Of a DNA stretch of 64,000 bases, positions 47,172-59,426 are shown piece by piece. The translations under genes were made by a program, and so were the position numbers. Origin of the DNA: Caprella mutica (lineage: Eukaryota; Arthropoda; Malacostraca; Amphipoda; Caprellidae); the NCBI GenBank assembly GCA_947561585.1, contig CANNZV010002625.1, forward strand, positions 26,338 to 90,337, read 5' to 3'. Below the pieces are notes generated by a model, which had not been told where the DNA came from, searched no databases, and saw only the letters and a program-made list of their open reading frames with translations. Each line of letters begins with the position of its first letter. Position 1 is the first letter of the stretch.

Positions 47172-49700
47172 CAGTGGCCGATATGACACAGTAGCCGATA
47201 TGACACAGTAGCCGATATGACACAGTAGCCGATATGACACAGTAGCCGATATGACACAGTAACCGATATGACACAGTAACCGATATGACACAGTAACCGA
47301 TATGACACAGTAACCGATATAACACAGTAGCAGATATGACACAGTAGCCGATATGACACAGTAGCAGATATGACACAGTAGCCGATATGACACAGTAGCC
47401 GATATGACACACTAGCCGATATGACACAGTAGCCGATATGACACAGTAGCCGATATGACACAGTAGCCGATATGACACAGTAGCCGATATGACATAGTAG
47501 CCGATATGACACAGTAGCCGATATGACACCGTAGCCGATATGAAACAGTAGCCGATATGACACAGTAGCAGATATGACACAGTAGCCGATATGACACAGT
47601 AGCAGATATGACACAGTAGCCGATATGACACAGTAGCCGATATGACACACTAGCCGATATGACACAGTAGCCGATATGACACAGTAGCCGATATGACACA
47701 GTAGCCGATATGACACAGTAGCCGATATGACACAGTAACCGATATGACACAGTAGCCGATATGACACAGTAGCCGATATGACACAGTAGCCAATATGACA
47801 CAGTAGCCGATATGACATAGTAGCCGATTTGACACAGTAGCCGATATGACACAGTAGCCGATATGACACAGTAGCCGATATGACACAGTAGCCAATATGA
47901 CACAGTAGCCGATATGACATAGTAGCCGATATGACACAGTAGCTGATATGACACAGTAGCTGATATGACACACTAGCCGATATGACACAGTAGCCGATAT
48001 GACACAGTAGCCGATGTGACACAGTAGCTGATATGACACAGTAGCCGATATGACACAGTAGCCGATATGACACAGTAGCCGATATGACACAGTAGCCGAT
48101 ATGACATAGTAGCCGATATGACACAGTAGCCGATATGACACAGTAGCCGATATGACACAGTAGCCGATATGACATAGTAGCCGATATGACACAGTAGCCG
48201 ATATGACACAGTAGCCGATATGACACAGTAGCCGATGTGACACAGTAGCTGATATGACACAGTAGCCGATATGACACAGTAGCCGATATGACACAGTAGC
48301 CGATGTGACACAGTAGCTGATATGACACAGTAGCCGATATGACACAGTAGCCGATATGACACAGTAGCTGATATGACACAGTAGCCGATATGACACAGTA
48401 GCCGATGTGACACAGTAGCTGATATGACACAGTAGCCGATATGACCCAGTAGCCTATATGACACAGTAGCTGATATGACACAGTAGCCGATGTGACACAG
48501 TAGCCGATATGACACAGTGGCCGATGTGACACAGTAGCCAATATGACACAGTAGCCGATATGACATAGTAGCCGATATGACACAGTAGCCGATATGACAC
48601 AGTAGCCGATATGACACAGTAGCCGATATGACACAGTAGCCAATATGACACAGTAGCCGATATGACATAGTAGCCGATATGACACAGTAGCTGATATGAC
48701 ACAGTAGCTGATATGACACAGTAGCCGATATGACACAGTAGCCGATATGACACAGTAGCCGATGTGACACAGTAACTGATATGACACAGTAGCTGATATG
48801 ACACAGTAGCCGATATGACACAGTAGCCGATATGACACAGTAGCTGATATGACACAGTAGCCGATATGACACAGTAGCCGATATGACACAGTAGCTGATA
48901 TGACACAGTAGCCGATATGACCCAGTAGCCGATATGACACAGTAGCTGATATGACACAGTAGCCGATATGACACAGTAGCCGATGTGACACAGTAGCTGA
49001 TATGACACAGTAGCCGATATGACCCAGTAGCCGATATGACACAGTAGCCGATATGACCCAGTAGCCGATATGACACAGTAGCTGATATGACACAGTAGCC
49101 GATATGACACAGTAGCCGATGTGACACAGTAGCTGATATGACACAGTAGCCGATATGACCCAGTAGCTGATATGACACAGTAGCCGATGTGACACAGTAG
49201 CTGATATGACACAGTAGCCGATATGACACAGTAGCCGATATGACACAGTAGCCGATATGACACAGTAGCCGATGTGACACAGTAGCCGATATGACACAGT
49301 AGCCGATGTGACACAGTAGCTGATATGACACAGTAGCCGATATGACACAGTAGCCGATATGACACAGTAGCCGATATGACACAGTAGCCGATATGACACA
49401 GTAGCCGATGTGACAAAGTAGCTGATATGACACAGTAGCCGATATGACACAGTAGCTGATATGACACAGTAGCTGATATGACACAGTAGCCGATATGACA
49501 CAGTAGCTGATATGACACAGTAGCTGATATGACACAGTAGCCGATGTGACACAGTAGCTGATATGACACAGTAGCCGATATGACACAGTAGCCGATATGA
49601 CACAGTAGCCGATGTGACACAGTAGCTGATATGACACAGTAGCTGATATGACACAGTAGCTGATATGACACAGTAGCTGATATGACACAGTAGCCGATAT
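47172..49700. repeat. 17-bp minisatellite, ~148 copies (2.5 kb)
   Basis: Unit CAGTAGCCGATATGACA; common variants are AGCTGAT, GATGTGA and CAGTAACC. The minus strand is open for up to 833 codons, because 17 bp read in three frames makes one stop-free 17-residue repeat. It runs directly into the 34-bp array at 49.7 kb. Confidence 0.98.
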
Positions 49701-49704
49701 GATC

Positions 49705-50225
49705 ATAGCCAAAAGATCCTTCCTAGCCACTACACGGTACACTGAAAAGATCCTTCCTAGTCACTACACGGTACACTGAAAAGATCCTTCCTAGTCACTA
49801 CATGGTACACTAAAAAAATCTTCCTAGCCACTACACGGTACACTGGAAAGATCCTTCCTAGCCACTACACGGTACACTGAAAAGATCCTTCCTAGCCACT
49901 ACACGGTACACTGAAATTATACTGCCTAGCCACTCCACGGTACACTGGAAAGATCCTTCCTAGCCACTACACGGTACACTGAAAAGATCCTTCCTAGTCA
50001 CTACACGGTACACTAAAAAAATCCTTCCTAGCCACTCCACGGTACACTGGAAAGATCCTTCCTAGCCACTACACGGTACACTGGAAAGATCCTTCCTAGC
50101 CACTACACGTTACACTGAAATTATACAGCCTAGCCTGTATACGGTACACTGAAAATATGCTGCCTACCCTGTATACGGTACACTGAAAATATACTGCCTA
50201 CCCTGTATACGGTACACTGAAATAT
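49705..50225. repeat. 34-bp minisatellite family I, array 1 (~15 copies)
   Basis: Unit GATCCTTCCTAGCCACTACA plus CGGTACACTGAAAA. The last four units change to CCTGTATACGGTACACTGAA. The right flank (50236-50310) resembles the right flank of array 2. Confidence 0.95.
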
Positions 50226-50429
50226 CCTCCTTATAGCCACTTCCTTTCGAAAACAACATATTTTTGTAACCAGCTATCACTAACTTTATCATATCGATTA
50301 CTGTGTAGTTACAGCATAGTTGGTCATTCAGAATTTCAAATATAATAATTATAGTTAATCCCAGAGGGTTTATCTGAGCTATCTTTTGCCACATCAATCT
50401 AGGTAAAGTGGCTAGTGGCTGTTTCTAAA

Positions 50430-51985
50430 GCCATCGGCTTAGCTCTGACGCAGATGCCTAATCCAACAGAAAGCCTTCGGTCGAGAAGAACTTTGTTCAA
50501 AATATCTGAGGGTATTATGTAGATTTCACCAGAGTTCACCTAACTTCATGTAAAATAGTCTTAGTGTAATATTAGTCATTGCTCCAAATTGAAATTTACA
50601 ATTGATAATTGTGAATACACGAAAAATGATTTAATATATGTGGGTATTATGTAGATTTCAACAGGGTTCACTTGACATGATAATCGGTTTAATTAAATTT
50701 AACTATATCTCGTTCAGAAATTCGGTTTTTCAGTTCAACTCGGTCAGAATGTTTATTCAGGCAACATTGTCCTGATAATGTTGCCTAAGAAATAGCTACT
50801 GTTATTAATAACAAAACTATAGAGGGTTAATATTGTTCTGTTTTCAGATAATGCTAATATACAATGTACTATCAAAGAAAATTCACTGCGTGATGGTAAT
50901 TTCACTAAACACAGTTTTCTAATTCTAAATTTGTCCTCTGTACCCAAGTGAAATTGAAAATATCTACAGTCATTACAATTATATTAATAGAGTTTCACAT
51001 TAGAAATGCGAAATTCGTAGTAAACTGTTAAAAAATCATTAAGGATTATCTTTTCTTTGAATTTAGAGTTAAAGAAGAAATTACGTAACGATTATTTGAC
51101 AGTTTACCAATATCACATTTACAAGATTAAACTTTACTAATTGTAATGCTGGTTGATATTATTTAATTAATTTGGGTACATGATGACCAAATATATGAAA
51201 TTTGAAACAACAGAAATCTAAAAAATCTAATTTGAGAAATTTACATCATGACGAGACTCTTTTCTTTGATAGTAGATATCAATTCAAATTGAAAATTATG
51301 GAAGGGCCTTCGATAATTAAGCGAGATTTCATTTATTCTTCTAGGATCCCACCATAAGTTTACATCTGGGCTGCTCTACTATCAAGTTTAATTATACGAA
51401 TAATTATTTAGTCACCCTTTGAATGTTTCATTTTCTAAATGATAGAAAACTGAACACCTACGGGAGACTAACCTATTCTTATTTTTCATTTTTTAACGGT
51501 TAACTGAAAGAAGCATTACCTGAAATAAACCATTTATATCTTTTAACCATGCCGATGAATGCAAGTAAAAATAATGATGTGTAATATATAGAGAGAAAAA
51601 CAAATACAAATATACATTTTAAAATATGAAGTGAGAAATGAAATTTCAAGGAACAAAATAATTTTGAAAATTGAACATTACGTGTGCTAGATATAATATA
51701 TTTCTTGAAACAATGAACAAGATTAAAAAACTAGGGAAAAAATAAATAACGTTCAAAAATGTATGATAAACATTGAATATGTTTAGACATTCATCTAAAA
51801 AAAACAATTATAAGAATGATTATAATCATACGAATAGAACATGCACCATCAGTATTTCACAACCAAAAAAAAATGTAGAAATATCAGTCATTCATGAACA
51901 TCTTTTAATTACTGTAAATTATCGTTATCTCATTAATATATAAACTTTAAAGTTATTATATTTATTGATTCTATTATAAAATAAA
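50430..51985. other. A+T-rich spacer between the two family I arrays
   Basis: No gene. CAACATTGTCC..GATAATGTTG at 50762-50785 resembles a family A unit. 51297-51362 weakly resembles hairpin family D. Confidence 0.4.
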
Positions 51986-51989
51986 TATA

Positions 51990-53385
51990 CACAGTTTCCG
52001 ATAACTGATTAGAAAATGATGTTCAGTTTTCGATTGCAAGTGGCTAGGTAGGATTTTTTCAGTTACATTGTAATGGCTGAGAAGGACATGATCCTTCCCA
52101 ACCTGCACTACACGGTACACTGAAAGATCCTTCCCAACCTGCACTACACGGTACACTGACAAGATCATTCCTAGCCTGCACTACACGGTACACTGAAAAG
52201 ATCCTTCATAGCCACTACACGGTACACTGAAAAGATCCTTCCTAATCTGCACTACACGGTACACTGAAAAGATCCTTCCTAGCTTGCACTACACGGTACA
52301 CTGAAAAGATCCTTCCAAGCAAAAACATGGTACACTGAAAAGATCCTTCCTAGCCACTACACGGTACACTGAAAAGATATTTCCTTGCCACTACACGGTA
52401 CACTGAAAAGATCCTCCATAGCCACTACACGGTACACTGAAAAGATCCTTCCTAGCCACAACACGGTACACTGAAAAGATCCTTCCTAGCCACTACACGG
52501 TACACTGAAAAGATCCTTCCTAGCCACTACACGGTACACTGAAAAGATCCTTCCTAGCCACAACTCGGTACACTGAAAAGATCCTTCTTAGCCACAGCAC
52601 GGTACACTGAAAAGATCCTTCCTTGCCACTACACGGTACACTGAAAAGATCCTTCCTAGCCACAACACGGTACACTTAAAAGATCCTTCCTAGCCACTAC
52701 ACGGTACACTGAAAAGATCCTTCCTAGCCACTACACGGTACACTGAAAAGATCCTTCCCAGTCAATACACAGTACACTGTACACTGATAAGATCCTTCCT
52801 AGCCACTACACTGTACACTGAAAAGATACTTCCTAGCCACAGCACGGTACACTGAAAATATCCTTCCCAGTCACTAGACAGTACACTGAAAAGATCCTTC
52901 CTAGCCACTACACGGTACACTGAAAAGATCCTTCCTAGCCACTACACGATACACTGAAAAGATCCTTCGTAGCCACTACATGATACACTGAAAATATCCT
53001 TCGTAGCCACTACACGATACACTGAAAAGATCCTTCGTAGCCACTAGATGGTACACTAAAACATCCTTCTTAGCCACTACACGGTACACTGAAAAGATCC
53101 TTCGTAGCCACTAGATGGTACACTAAAACATCCTTCTTAGCCACTACACGGTACACTGAAAATATCCTTCACAGTCACTACACGGTACACTGAAAAAATC
53201 CTTCCTAGTCACTACACAGTACACTGAAAAGATCCTTCATAGCCACTACACGGTAAACTGAAAAGATCCTTCCTAGCCACTACACGGTACACTGAAAAGA
53301 TCCTTCTTGCTGATTTCCTTTTGCAAACTGAACATCTTTTCATAACTTGCTATCGGTTAATGTGTCATGTATGTAGTGTAATCAT
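51990..53385. repeat. 34-bp minisatellite family I, array 2 (~36 copies), bounded by inverted flanks
   Basis: Direct units run 52090-53305 with the same 34-bp unit as array 1. At the left edge one unit is inverted (GTGGCTAGGTAGGATTTTTT at 52040). Left flank reverse complement (AAAACTGAACATC...CAGTTATCGG) matches the right flank (CAAACTGAACATC...TTGCTATCGG). The array thus sits inside a diverged terminal inverted repeat, like the interior of a MITE. Confidence 0.85.
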
Positions 53386-53547
53386 TTTTATGTCAAAGAA
53401 ATTACAAAATATTATCAATCCAATGTGTTGGTTGAGAATGGAAGCTGCAATACGAAAAAAAATTCACTCAAAAACCAATATAATTGCATTCCTTCACTTT
53501 TTCTGATCAAAATTAGACAAACATTTTATTGTGTAATACTGTGACCG

Positions 53548-53926
53548 ATCTTTCCGCCGAAAACACTTTCTCCTCACGACACCTTTTATGATTGACACTT
53601 TCGCTAAAAATTTAAAATAGCCCAATACTTGGTAAATATAATAAGATATTGAGCACCTAAGGGTAGGTTAGCGGGTTCGTGAAATAGTCCGACACCTAAT
53701 TAGTTCGACACTTTTAGATTATTTATATGAAACAGAAATTTAGTTCCATCCGCTAGTTTGTTGTATGGCAATGGGTGGTCGGGAGACGTGGTTCGATAAT
53801 CACAAAATTTACAATTTACTGCTTTTTTAGTAAACCTACTAAATTCTTCTAAAAATTTGTCATATTTTTGGTGAAAGTGTCATGTGGCAAAAGTATTTTT
53901 CGACGAAAGTATTTTTGGCAAGATGG
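53548..53926. mobile_element. MITE family G, diverged copy 2 with inserted sequence
   Basis: GATCTTTCCGCCGAAAACAC at the left and TTTTCGACGAAAGTATTTTT near the right. CTAAGGGTAGGTTAGCGG is shared with 30818-31030, followed by ~200 bp not found in that copy. Confidence 0.65.
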
Positions 53927-54142
53927 TCTAGAATCGTGTAATACATAAAATAACATAAATATTTATGTATTGCTACACCATAAATATTCGGAACACAAAT
54001 TTATTTTTTACCGTTTCTGTGTACGGGAGATAAATTCGACAAGTTATGTTCTAACAAATTGTTGAGAGCGAGAGAAGACTTTCAGAAAACATCAAAGAAA
54101 AAGATAAGCTTACCTTGAAATTATGGCAGACCTGTCGAGAAA

Positions 54143-54202
54143 ATGAATCAGGAAATTTTATTAGATGGGTCAAGAGGAAGAAAGTTTGTTAATGTTAAGC
54201 AG
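54143..54202 (+). CDS. speculative exon ending in a tandemly repeated splice donor
   Basis: ATG AAT CAG... gives MNQEILLDGSRGRKFVNVKQ directly followed by GTAAGTG, a perfect consensus donor. A second frame across the same DNA (reading KLTLKLWQTCRENESGNF) is also open, so coding is uncertain. There is no recognisable family or downstream exon. Confidence 0.2.
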
Positions 54203-54395
54203 GTAAGTGTGCTAGTACACAGGTAAGTGTGTTAGTACACAGGTAAGTGTGTTAGTACACAGGCAAGTGTGTTAGTACACAGGCAAGTGTGTTAGTACAC
54301 AGGTAAGTGTGTTAGTACACAGGTAAGTGTGTTAGTACACAGGTAAGTGTGTTAGTACACAGGTAAGTGTGTTAGTACACAGGTAAGTGTGTAAG
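54200..54395 (+). repeat. 20-bp minisatellite, 10 copies, each with a consensus 5' splice site
   Basis: Unit CAGGTAAGTGTGTTAGTACA. Donor-like CAG/GTAAGT occurs at 54200, 54220, 54240, 54300, 54320, 54340, 54360 and 54380; 54260 and 54280 are CAG/GCAAGT, which is also a valid GC-type donor. Confidence 0.96.
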
Positions 54396-54419
54396 TAAAA
54401 ATAAATGTATAGTAGATAA

Positions 54420-55380
54420 TTAAACTATCGCAAAATAACAGCAAAAAGTATTAGAATAGCTCAATTAATTCACCTCATTTATAATACAACTGTATATGTA
54501 TACGAAAACGGCTTTCTAAATATTTAAAAATATAGTACACAGCACATAAAGCTTTTAAGATATTGTCTCTACTGCATACGTTTCTATCGACCCACCCCTG
54601 TATGCATAATGTTTTTACAGATAATGTATTTATAGATAACTCTTCTCTGATTGGTCAACAAGGAGGAGAGGCCAACAGGGGGTAGAGCACTAAACCGTTA
54701 GTCTCCGCCTACTGTTAACACCTCCCCCCTGCATATAGTTAAAAGTTGGATTAAATTACATTTTATATAATAAGAATTTCTAAATTCTCAGCATATATTG
54801 CTGTAATGTAATTTGATGTGTCCGCTAGTTTGTTGTACTGCTCATTTCATGATGGAATGACCTGTTGGGGAGTTAGGGGGCCCCTATACACTTATTGGTC
54901 AATTTCCATAGCCAATCAATGAGTTAGTAACCTTAAAACCAGTACCCTAAAAACTTATCCTCAAGGAACAATAATTTTAAAACTATATTCTTAGTGGTAG
55001 TAACCTTATAATTTCTAACCTTAGAGGTGCCACCTATAAAAATACATAAACTAAATACCGGATGCATCATAAAAATGACCATTAAAATAAATTTATGGTG
55101 GCGAGAATGTGTCCAAAAATTGTTACCTTACTCTAGATAGAATCATTATAAAGCTTTTGTTTAGAATAAATATATTAAATACCATGAGAAATTATGTCTT
55201 CGAATATCATTATGTATAAGATTGAAATATTCTGCCTAAATATTTTGAAGATGATGTTAATACACAACATTGCACACCAACGTCAACCGAATGTATTCTC
55301 TTAAAAGAAACGTCAAAATAAAATAAAATCTCTAGGATTCTATCAGATATTATATCTTTATATTCTCTATTATATCTCAT
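54420..55380. other. spacer, no supported gene
   Basis: A short G+C-richer patch at 54650-54740. CCGCTAGTTTGTTGTA occurs at 54823 and 53750, so is part of some dispersed repeat. Confidence 0.35.
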
Positions 55381-55384
55381 CTCT

Positions 55385-55795
55385 TTCCTTCATTCCATCT
55401 TCCCTCAACATTCCCACCATCTTCCCTCCATCTTCTCTCCACATTCCATCCATCTTCCCTCCATCTTCTATCTACATCCCCTCCATCTTCTCTCAACATT
55501 CTCTCCACATTCCCTCCATCTTCTCTCAACATTCCCTCCATCTTCTATCAACATTCCCTCCACATTCCCTCCATCTTCTCTCAACATTCCCTCCATCTTC
55601 TATCAACATTCCCTCCACATTCCCTCCATCTTCTCTCCACATTCCCTCCATCTTCCCTCCACATTCCCATCTTCTCTCCGCCATCTTCCATCCAAATCTC
55701 CTCCATATTCGCTCCACATTTCTTCCACGTTCCCTACATATCTGCTCCACACTCCCTCCATGTCCCCTTCATCTCCCCTCCACATCCCCTCCGCA
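55385..55795. repeat. pyrimidine-rich degenerate tandem repeat
   Basis: Irregular copies of TTCCCTCCATCTTCTCTCAA and ACATTCCCTCCA; nearly pure C/T with scattered A. Confidence 0.9.
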
Positions 55796-55799
55796 TCGC

Positions 55800-56590
55800 T
55801 GCAGACTAGACCGGAAGGTTGTTTCTTAATTAAACCTCCTCGTATTCATTAATTCTCTACTTTTATTCTCCATGTGAATTAATAAACTACATGGAAATAA
55901 TTATTGAGAACATTTTTCTGGGGGAAGGAAACAATATTATCAGACAGCATTATTAATTTTTTTAGATACATTTGCTATGCTTCCCAGTCAAAAAATATAA
56001 TCGAAAATACAGTAATTTATCAAAGGCATATATTTAATATGAATGGTTCTAATTCATATTAATTACATTTTTCCAAATTGATATAATAAATTGGAATACA
56101 AATAATGTAATCACTACGTAATAAAATTAACAAACATCCATTTAACTTATATGACCGTAGATGTAAAACCCACCGACAATACGTAATTTAGCCTACAGAT
56201 TGGTATGTTTTTTCGTCTAGTTACCTAGTATCTGTAATGACGTTCGAAAGCTTTCAAAGAATGTGTGTCCGAAGTCCCAAACATTGTTTGTCGAATTCCA
56301 CAGCTCACAAACTATGTCTCGACAGATTTTCTCAATTATTTCCACTTCTTCTGGAAATTCTAGAAGTTTTCAGTGTAAGTCTGATCATAAAAAATAGAAA
56401 GTGACTTCTGTACTTTTGATAAAAATACTTTCTATATACTACTTAATTTAATAACTTTGTATTTTATTGCCAATTTATTATGTATGTAATTTTCTTTATT
56501 ATGTATAAAAGAATATATAAAATATATATTATAAAACTACGTGAATCAAATCTTAATTTTCTTTAAATTAAAAATACGTTGTCTTTAGCG
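55800..56590. other. A+T-rich spacer
   Basis: No supported feature. Confidence 0.35.
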
Positions 56591-56705
56591 GTCTACCGTG
56601 TTTCGTCGGACATTTCCGTCAGATTATTGTGATATTTTACGATAAAATACTATCAATATTTACCGTAATGGACACAAATTAAATGATCTGCATATTGTAA
56701 ATATT
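56591..56705 (+). repeat. dispersed core repeat H, copy 3
   Basis: TTTCGTCGGACATTTCCGTC, then GATATTTTACGATAAAATAC and TATCAATATTTACCGTAATG, GACA...GATCTGC. Confidence 0.85.
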
Positions 56706-56942
56706 TAAACTGATAAATTCAGTAATTCAAATCCACATCGAATATTATCCATTCGAAATATTATAAATGTTGTGTCAAAATATTAATTGCATTCACTATA
56801 ATAACGATTAAATACAACATCAGATTTAATCTGCAGCTTAAGAGATTATGACTAATGATGATTATAAATGATATAACATTAATCAAATGGGAGATTAAAG
56901 TTGTACCATCTTCAAAAGGAACTCAATGGCTATGATTATTAT

Positions 56943-57109
56943 TAGGGTTGTGACAATATGATATTAAAATCAAAAATTCAAAATATATTAAAGACGGAGA
57001 GAATTAAGGAGTATTGAATGGTTCTACAAGCGGTATATAGAATTCGATACCATTTCTTCTGTGACATTCTTAAGATCTATGATTTTAAAATCGTATTGTC
57101 ACAACCCTA
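56943..57109. mobile_element. MITE family B, copy 5 (inverted interior)
   Basis: TAGGGTTGTGACAATATGAT pairs with TCGTATTGTCACAACCCTA. The interior (GCGGTATATAGAATTCGATA) is the reverse complement of other copies. Confidence 0.9.
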
Positions 57110-57170
57110 ATTATTATTCAAAGTGGAAGATATTATGGTATGTGAGAAGTCTAAAAGGGGGTTTGAATCT

Positions 57171-57364
57171 CCTATAGCCCCACCATAACTTTCTCTCTCA
57201 ATCTTCTATGGCCCCACCATAGCTTTCTCTCTCAATCTTCTATGGCCCCACCATAACTTTCTCTTTCAATCTTCTATGGCCCACCATAACTTTCTTTCTT
57301 AATCTTCTATGGCCCACCATAATTTTATCTCTTAATCTTCTATGGCCCACCATAACTTTCTCTC
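57171..57364. repeat. 34-bp tandem array derived from one arm of hairpin family D
   Basis: Six copies of TCTTCTATGGCCCCACCATA plus ACTTTCTCTCTCAA (for example 57202, 57236). The unit equals the right arm of the family D hairpin. Confidence 0.92.
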
Positions 57365-57369
57365 CTAGT

Positions 57370-58540
57370 AAAGTGTACCTGTGATGATTTTATTTAACAC
57401 TTTACTAATTTCCAAAAAGAAACATTATTAATTATTATGCTTGTAGATATTTCAAATTGGTCTGGTTACACGATGACAAATTTGTAAGATTTTTAATTAG
57501 TAGAAAATTAGAAAAGTGTTATTTGTTAAATTATTCAAATTATGACATTTATCTTTTCACTAGCTCTTCAAAATCACGAAAAATAGCAGAGAGAGTTTCT
57601 ATACAGAGAATATCTGAAATTGTCTCTCCTCAATCTCCTCAAATCCACAAAATAAAACATGACAATCCTCACCAAAATATCCTTCCCTCACCGAAAATCT
57701 GTTCATTTTTTTTCTAAATAATATCATGATCCACTTGATTCTGAGACCATCTGTCCCCAGATTTCTTCCGATCCTTTCATAGGTATCAGGCTAAATCTTT
57801 TAAATAATATTATTATCTTCAGGAAGCTTTTGGTCAGGTAATATTTACTCGAGAATCAGCAGATGGTATCATTTACTTCGATTGCAGATTATAAACTTTA
57901 CAGCAACAGACTAATTTTAAGTTATTTTTGCGATAAAGAATTTATGTATCTTCAAGTGATTCAATTAGGGATCTATTCAGAAGCTCAAATCATTTCAAAA
58001 ACTTACTAGGCAAAGCATCTAGTAATTATTCATTAAAAGGTATTCATTCCAAATAATTGATAGCAATCATATGCAAGGCCGCACAACTCAATTACAGAAG
58101 GAAAAAGAATCCATTCAGTTCGCAATTAACTCCCACGATGTTCTAAAAATAAGAACCCTTTCCTTCTACAAATCTTTAGTTAAAACAAATATCAAGATAG
58201 AAAAAGCGCCCCAACTGAATCTTTTCGGGGAACAAAAATTCAAACATGAAAAAAGATTCTCCGAGTCTCGTCTAATTGGACCAATATCTATTTTCGGGGT
58301 GAAAGAGTTCGAGGGATGTCTAAGAAAAGGGGTTTTAATGCAAGAATACGAATAATTGATTCAATGTGAAAACTGAATCATATCACACTTAAACATTGAA
58401 TGCGTGGTAAAGCAAATATATATCACCACATGGTAAACTTATAAATTCTATAATAAAACCAGTTTTTCAACTCAAAAATATTCAACAATATAACTATACA
58501 TGAATTGAAGTATTTAGAGATTGTCGTTAATATCAGGCAA
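57370..58540. other. spacer with two unassigned short open frames
   Basis: Plus-strand frames 57457-57717 (86 codons) and 58071-58355 (94 codons) have normal complexity but no recognisable domain, splice context or start signal. I do not call them genes. Confidence 0.3.
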
Positions 58541-58655
58541 GAAAGATTTATTCCTGGGATATAATGGGAATATCCCAGGCAAGAAGGATTTATCCTGGGA
58601 TATTCCCTTAATATCCCAGGAATAAACCCTTGCTGCCTGGGATATCCCAATTGCT
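58535..58655. repeat. cluster of inverted repeats around GGGATATTCCC
   Basis: TTTATTCCTGGGATAT, GGGAATATCCCAGGCAAGAA, ATCCTGGGATATTCCC and AATATCCCAGGAATAAA pair in several ways. Confidence 0.8.
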
Positions 58656-58895
58656 TTATTTCTTCTTTACTCAAAATACGAAAGAAAATTGTCTTCGAGC
58701 CTATATTTCAAACTCAAAAAATTATTACCGGGACGTTCCATGAATTTTCACAAGGAATATTCCATAAATATCATAACCGCATATAAAAGGATAACCTAAG
58801 TTATTTATAATCGATACTAAAAAGATCATCTTTCTACGCCAATAAATGATTCGACGAAAATCCTATTGTAATTCATCTAAAATGTGAATCATAAA

Positions 58896-59017
58896 TCTAT
58901 CGTCCATCGGACATTCATGACACTAAAATCTCAAATTATGATATTTCACGATTAAATACTATCAATATTTACCGTAATGGACAATAACAGACAATCTACC
59001 GATTCTAAATATTCGGA
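58896..59017 (+). repeat. dispersed core repeat H, copy 4
   Basis: ATCGTCCATCGGACATTC, GATATTTCACGATTAAATAC, TATCAATATTTACCGTAATG, GACAATAACAGACAATCTAC, CGATTCTAAATATT. Confidence 0.87.
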
Positions 59018-59388
59018 CTCGCAATCAATGGCGTACCTATCATCGGAATAAATAACTCCTATCAGCAGAGTCTGACATTCAGGTAACAAGCATGTCGATA
59101 CTTTGGAGATGTGGAGGGACATCTTCTCAAGATAACTCTAATTAGAAACCTCTTTGAGTACTCTTACTTACTCCTACTCTTACTTTTCTACTCTCTTACT
59201 CTCTCCTACTCTTAGTTATTTTCTTTTTAACTTTCCTCAATCAAAACATAATGAAAAAGAAGTCTCCGTTCTCAGGATTAGCAAATATTTCAACATGAAA
59301 CACATTTTTTTGTCCTTTTTTCGTGTCGTTGCAACTGGTGACAGAAACTACCCAGTGACAGACATTGTTTGAACTGTGAGAGTTTGGG

Positions 59389-59426
59389 AACAACAATGTT
59401 GTTAGAGCTCTAACAACATTGTTGTT
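59389..59426. repeat. 38-bp perfect palindrome at the array border
   Basis: The left half reads AACAACAATGTTGTTAGAG and the right half is its exact reverse complement, centred on GAGCTC. It contains the CATTGTTG motif of the array that follows. Confidence 0.95.

Noticed and set aside
47153..49742. Minus-strand frames of up to 833 codons
   Set aside because: Product of the 17-bp array; all minus frames are open and encode the same 17-residue register.
58071..58355. Normal-complexity 94-codon plus-strand frame
   Set aside because: No family recognised, no splice or promoter context; a frame of this length is expected by chance in 64 kb.
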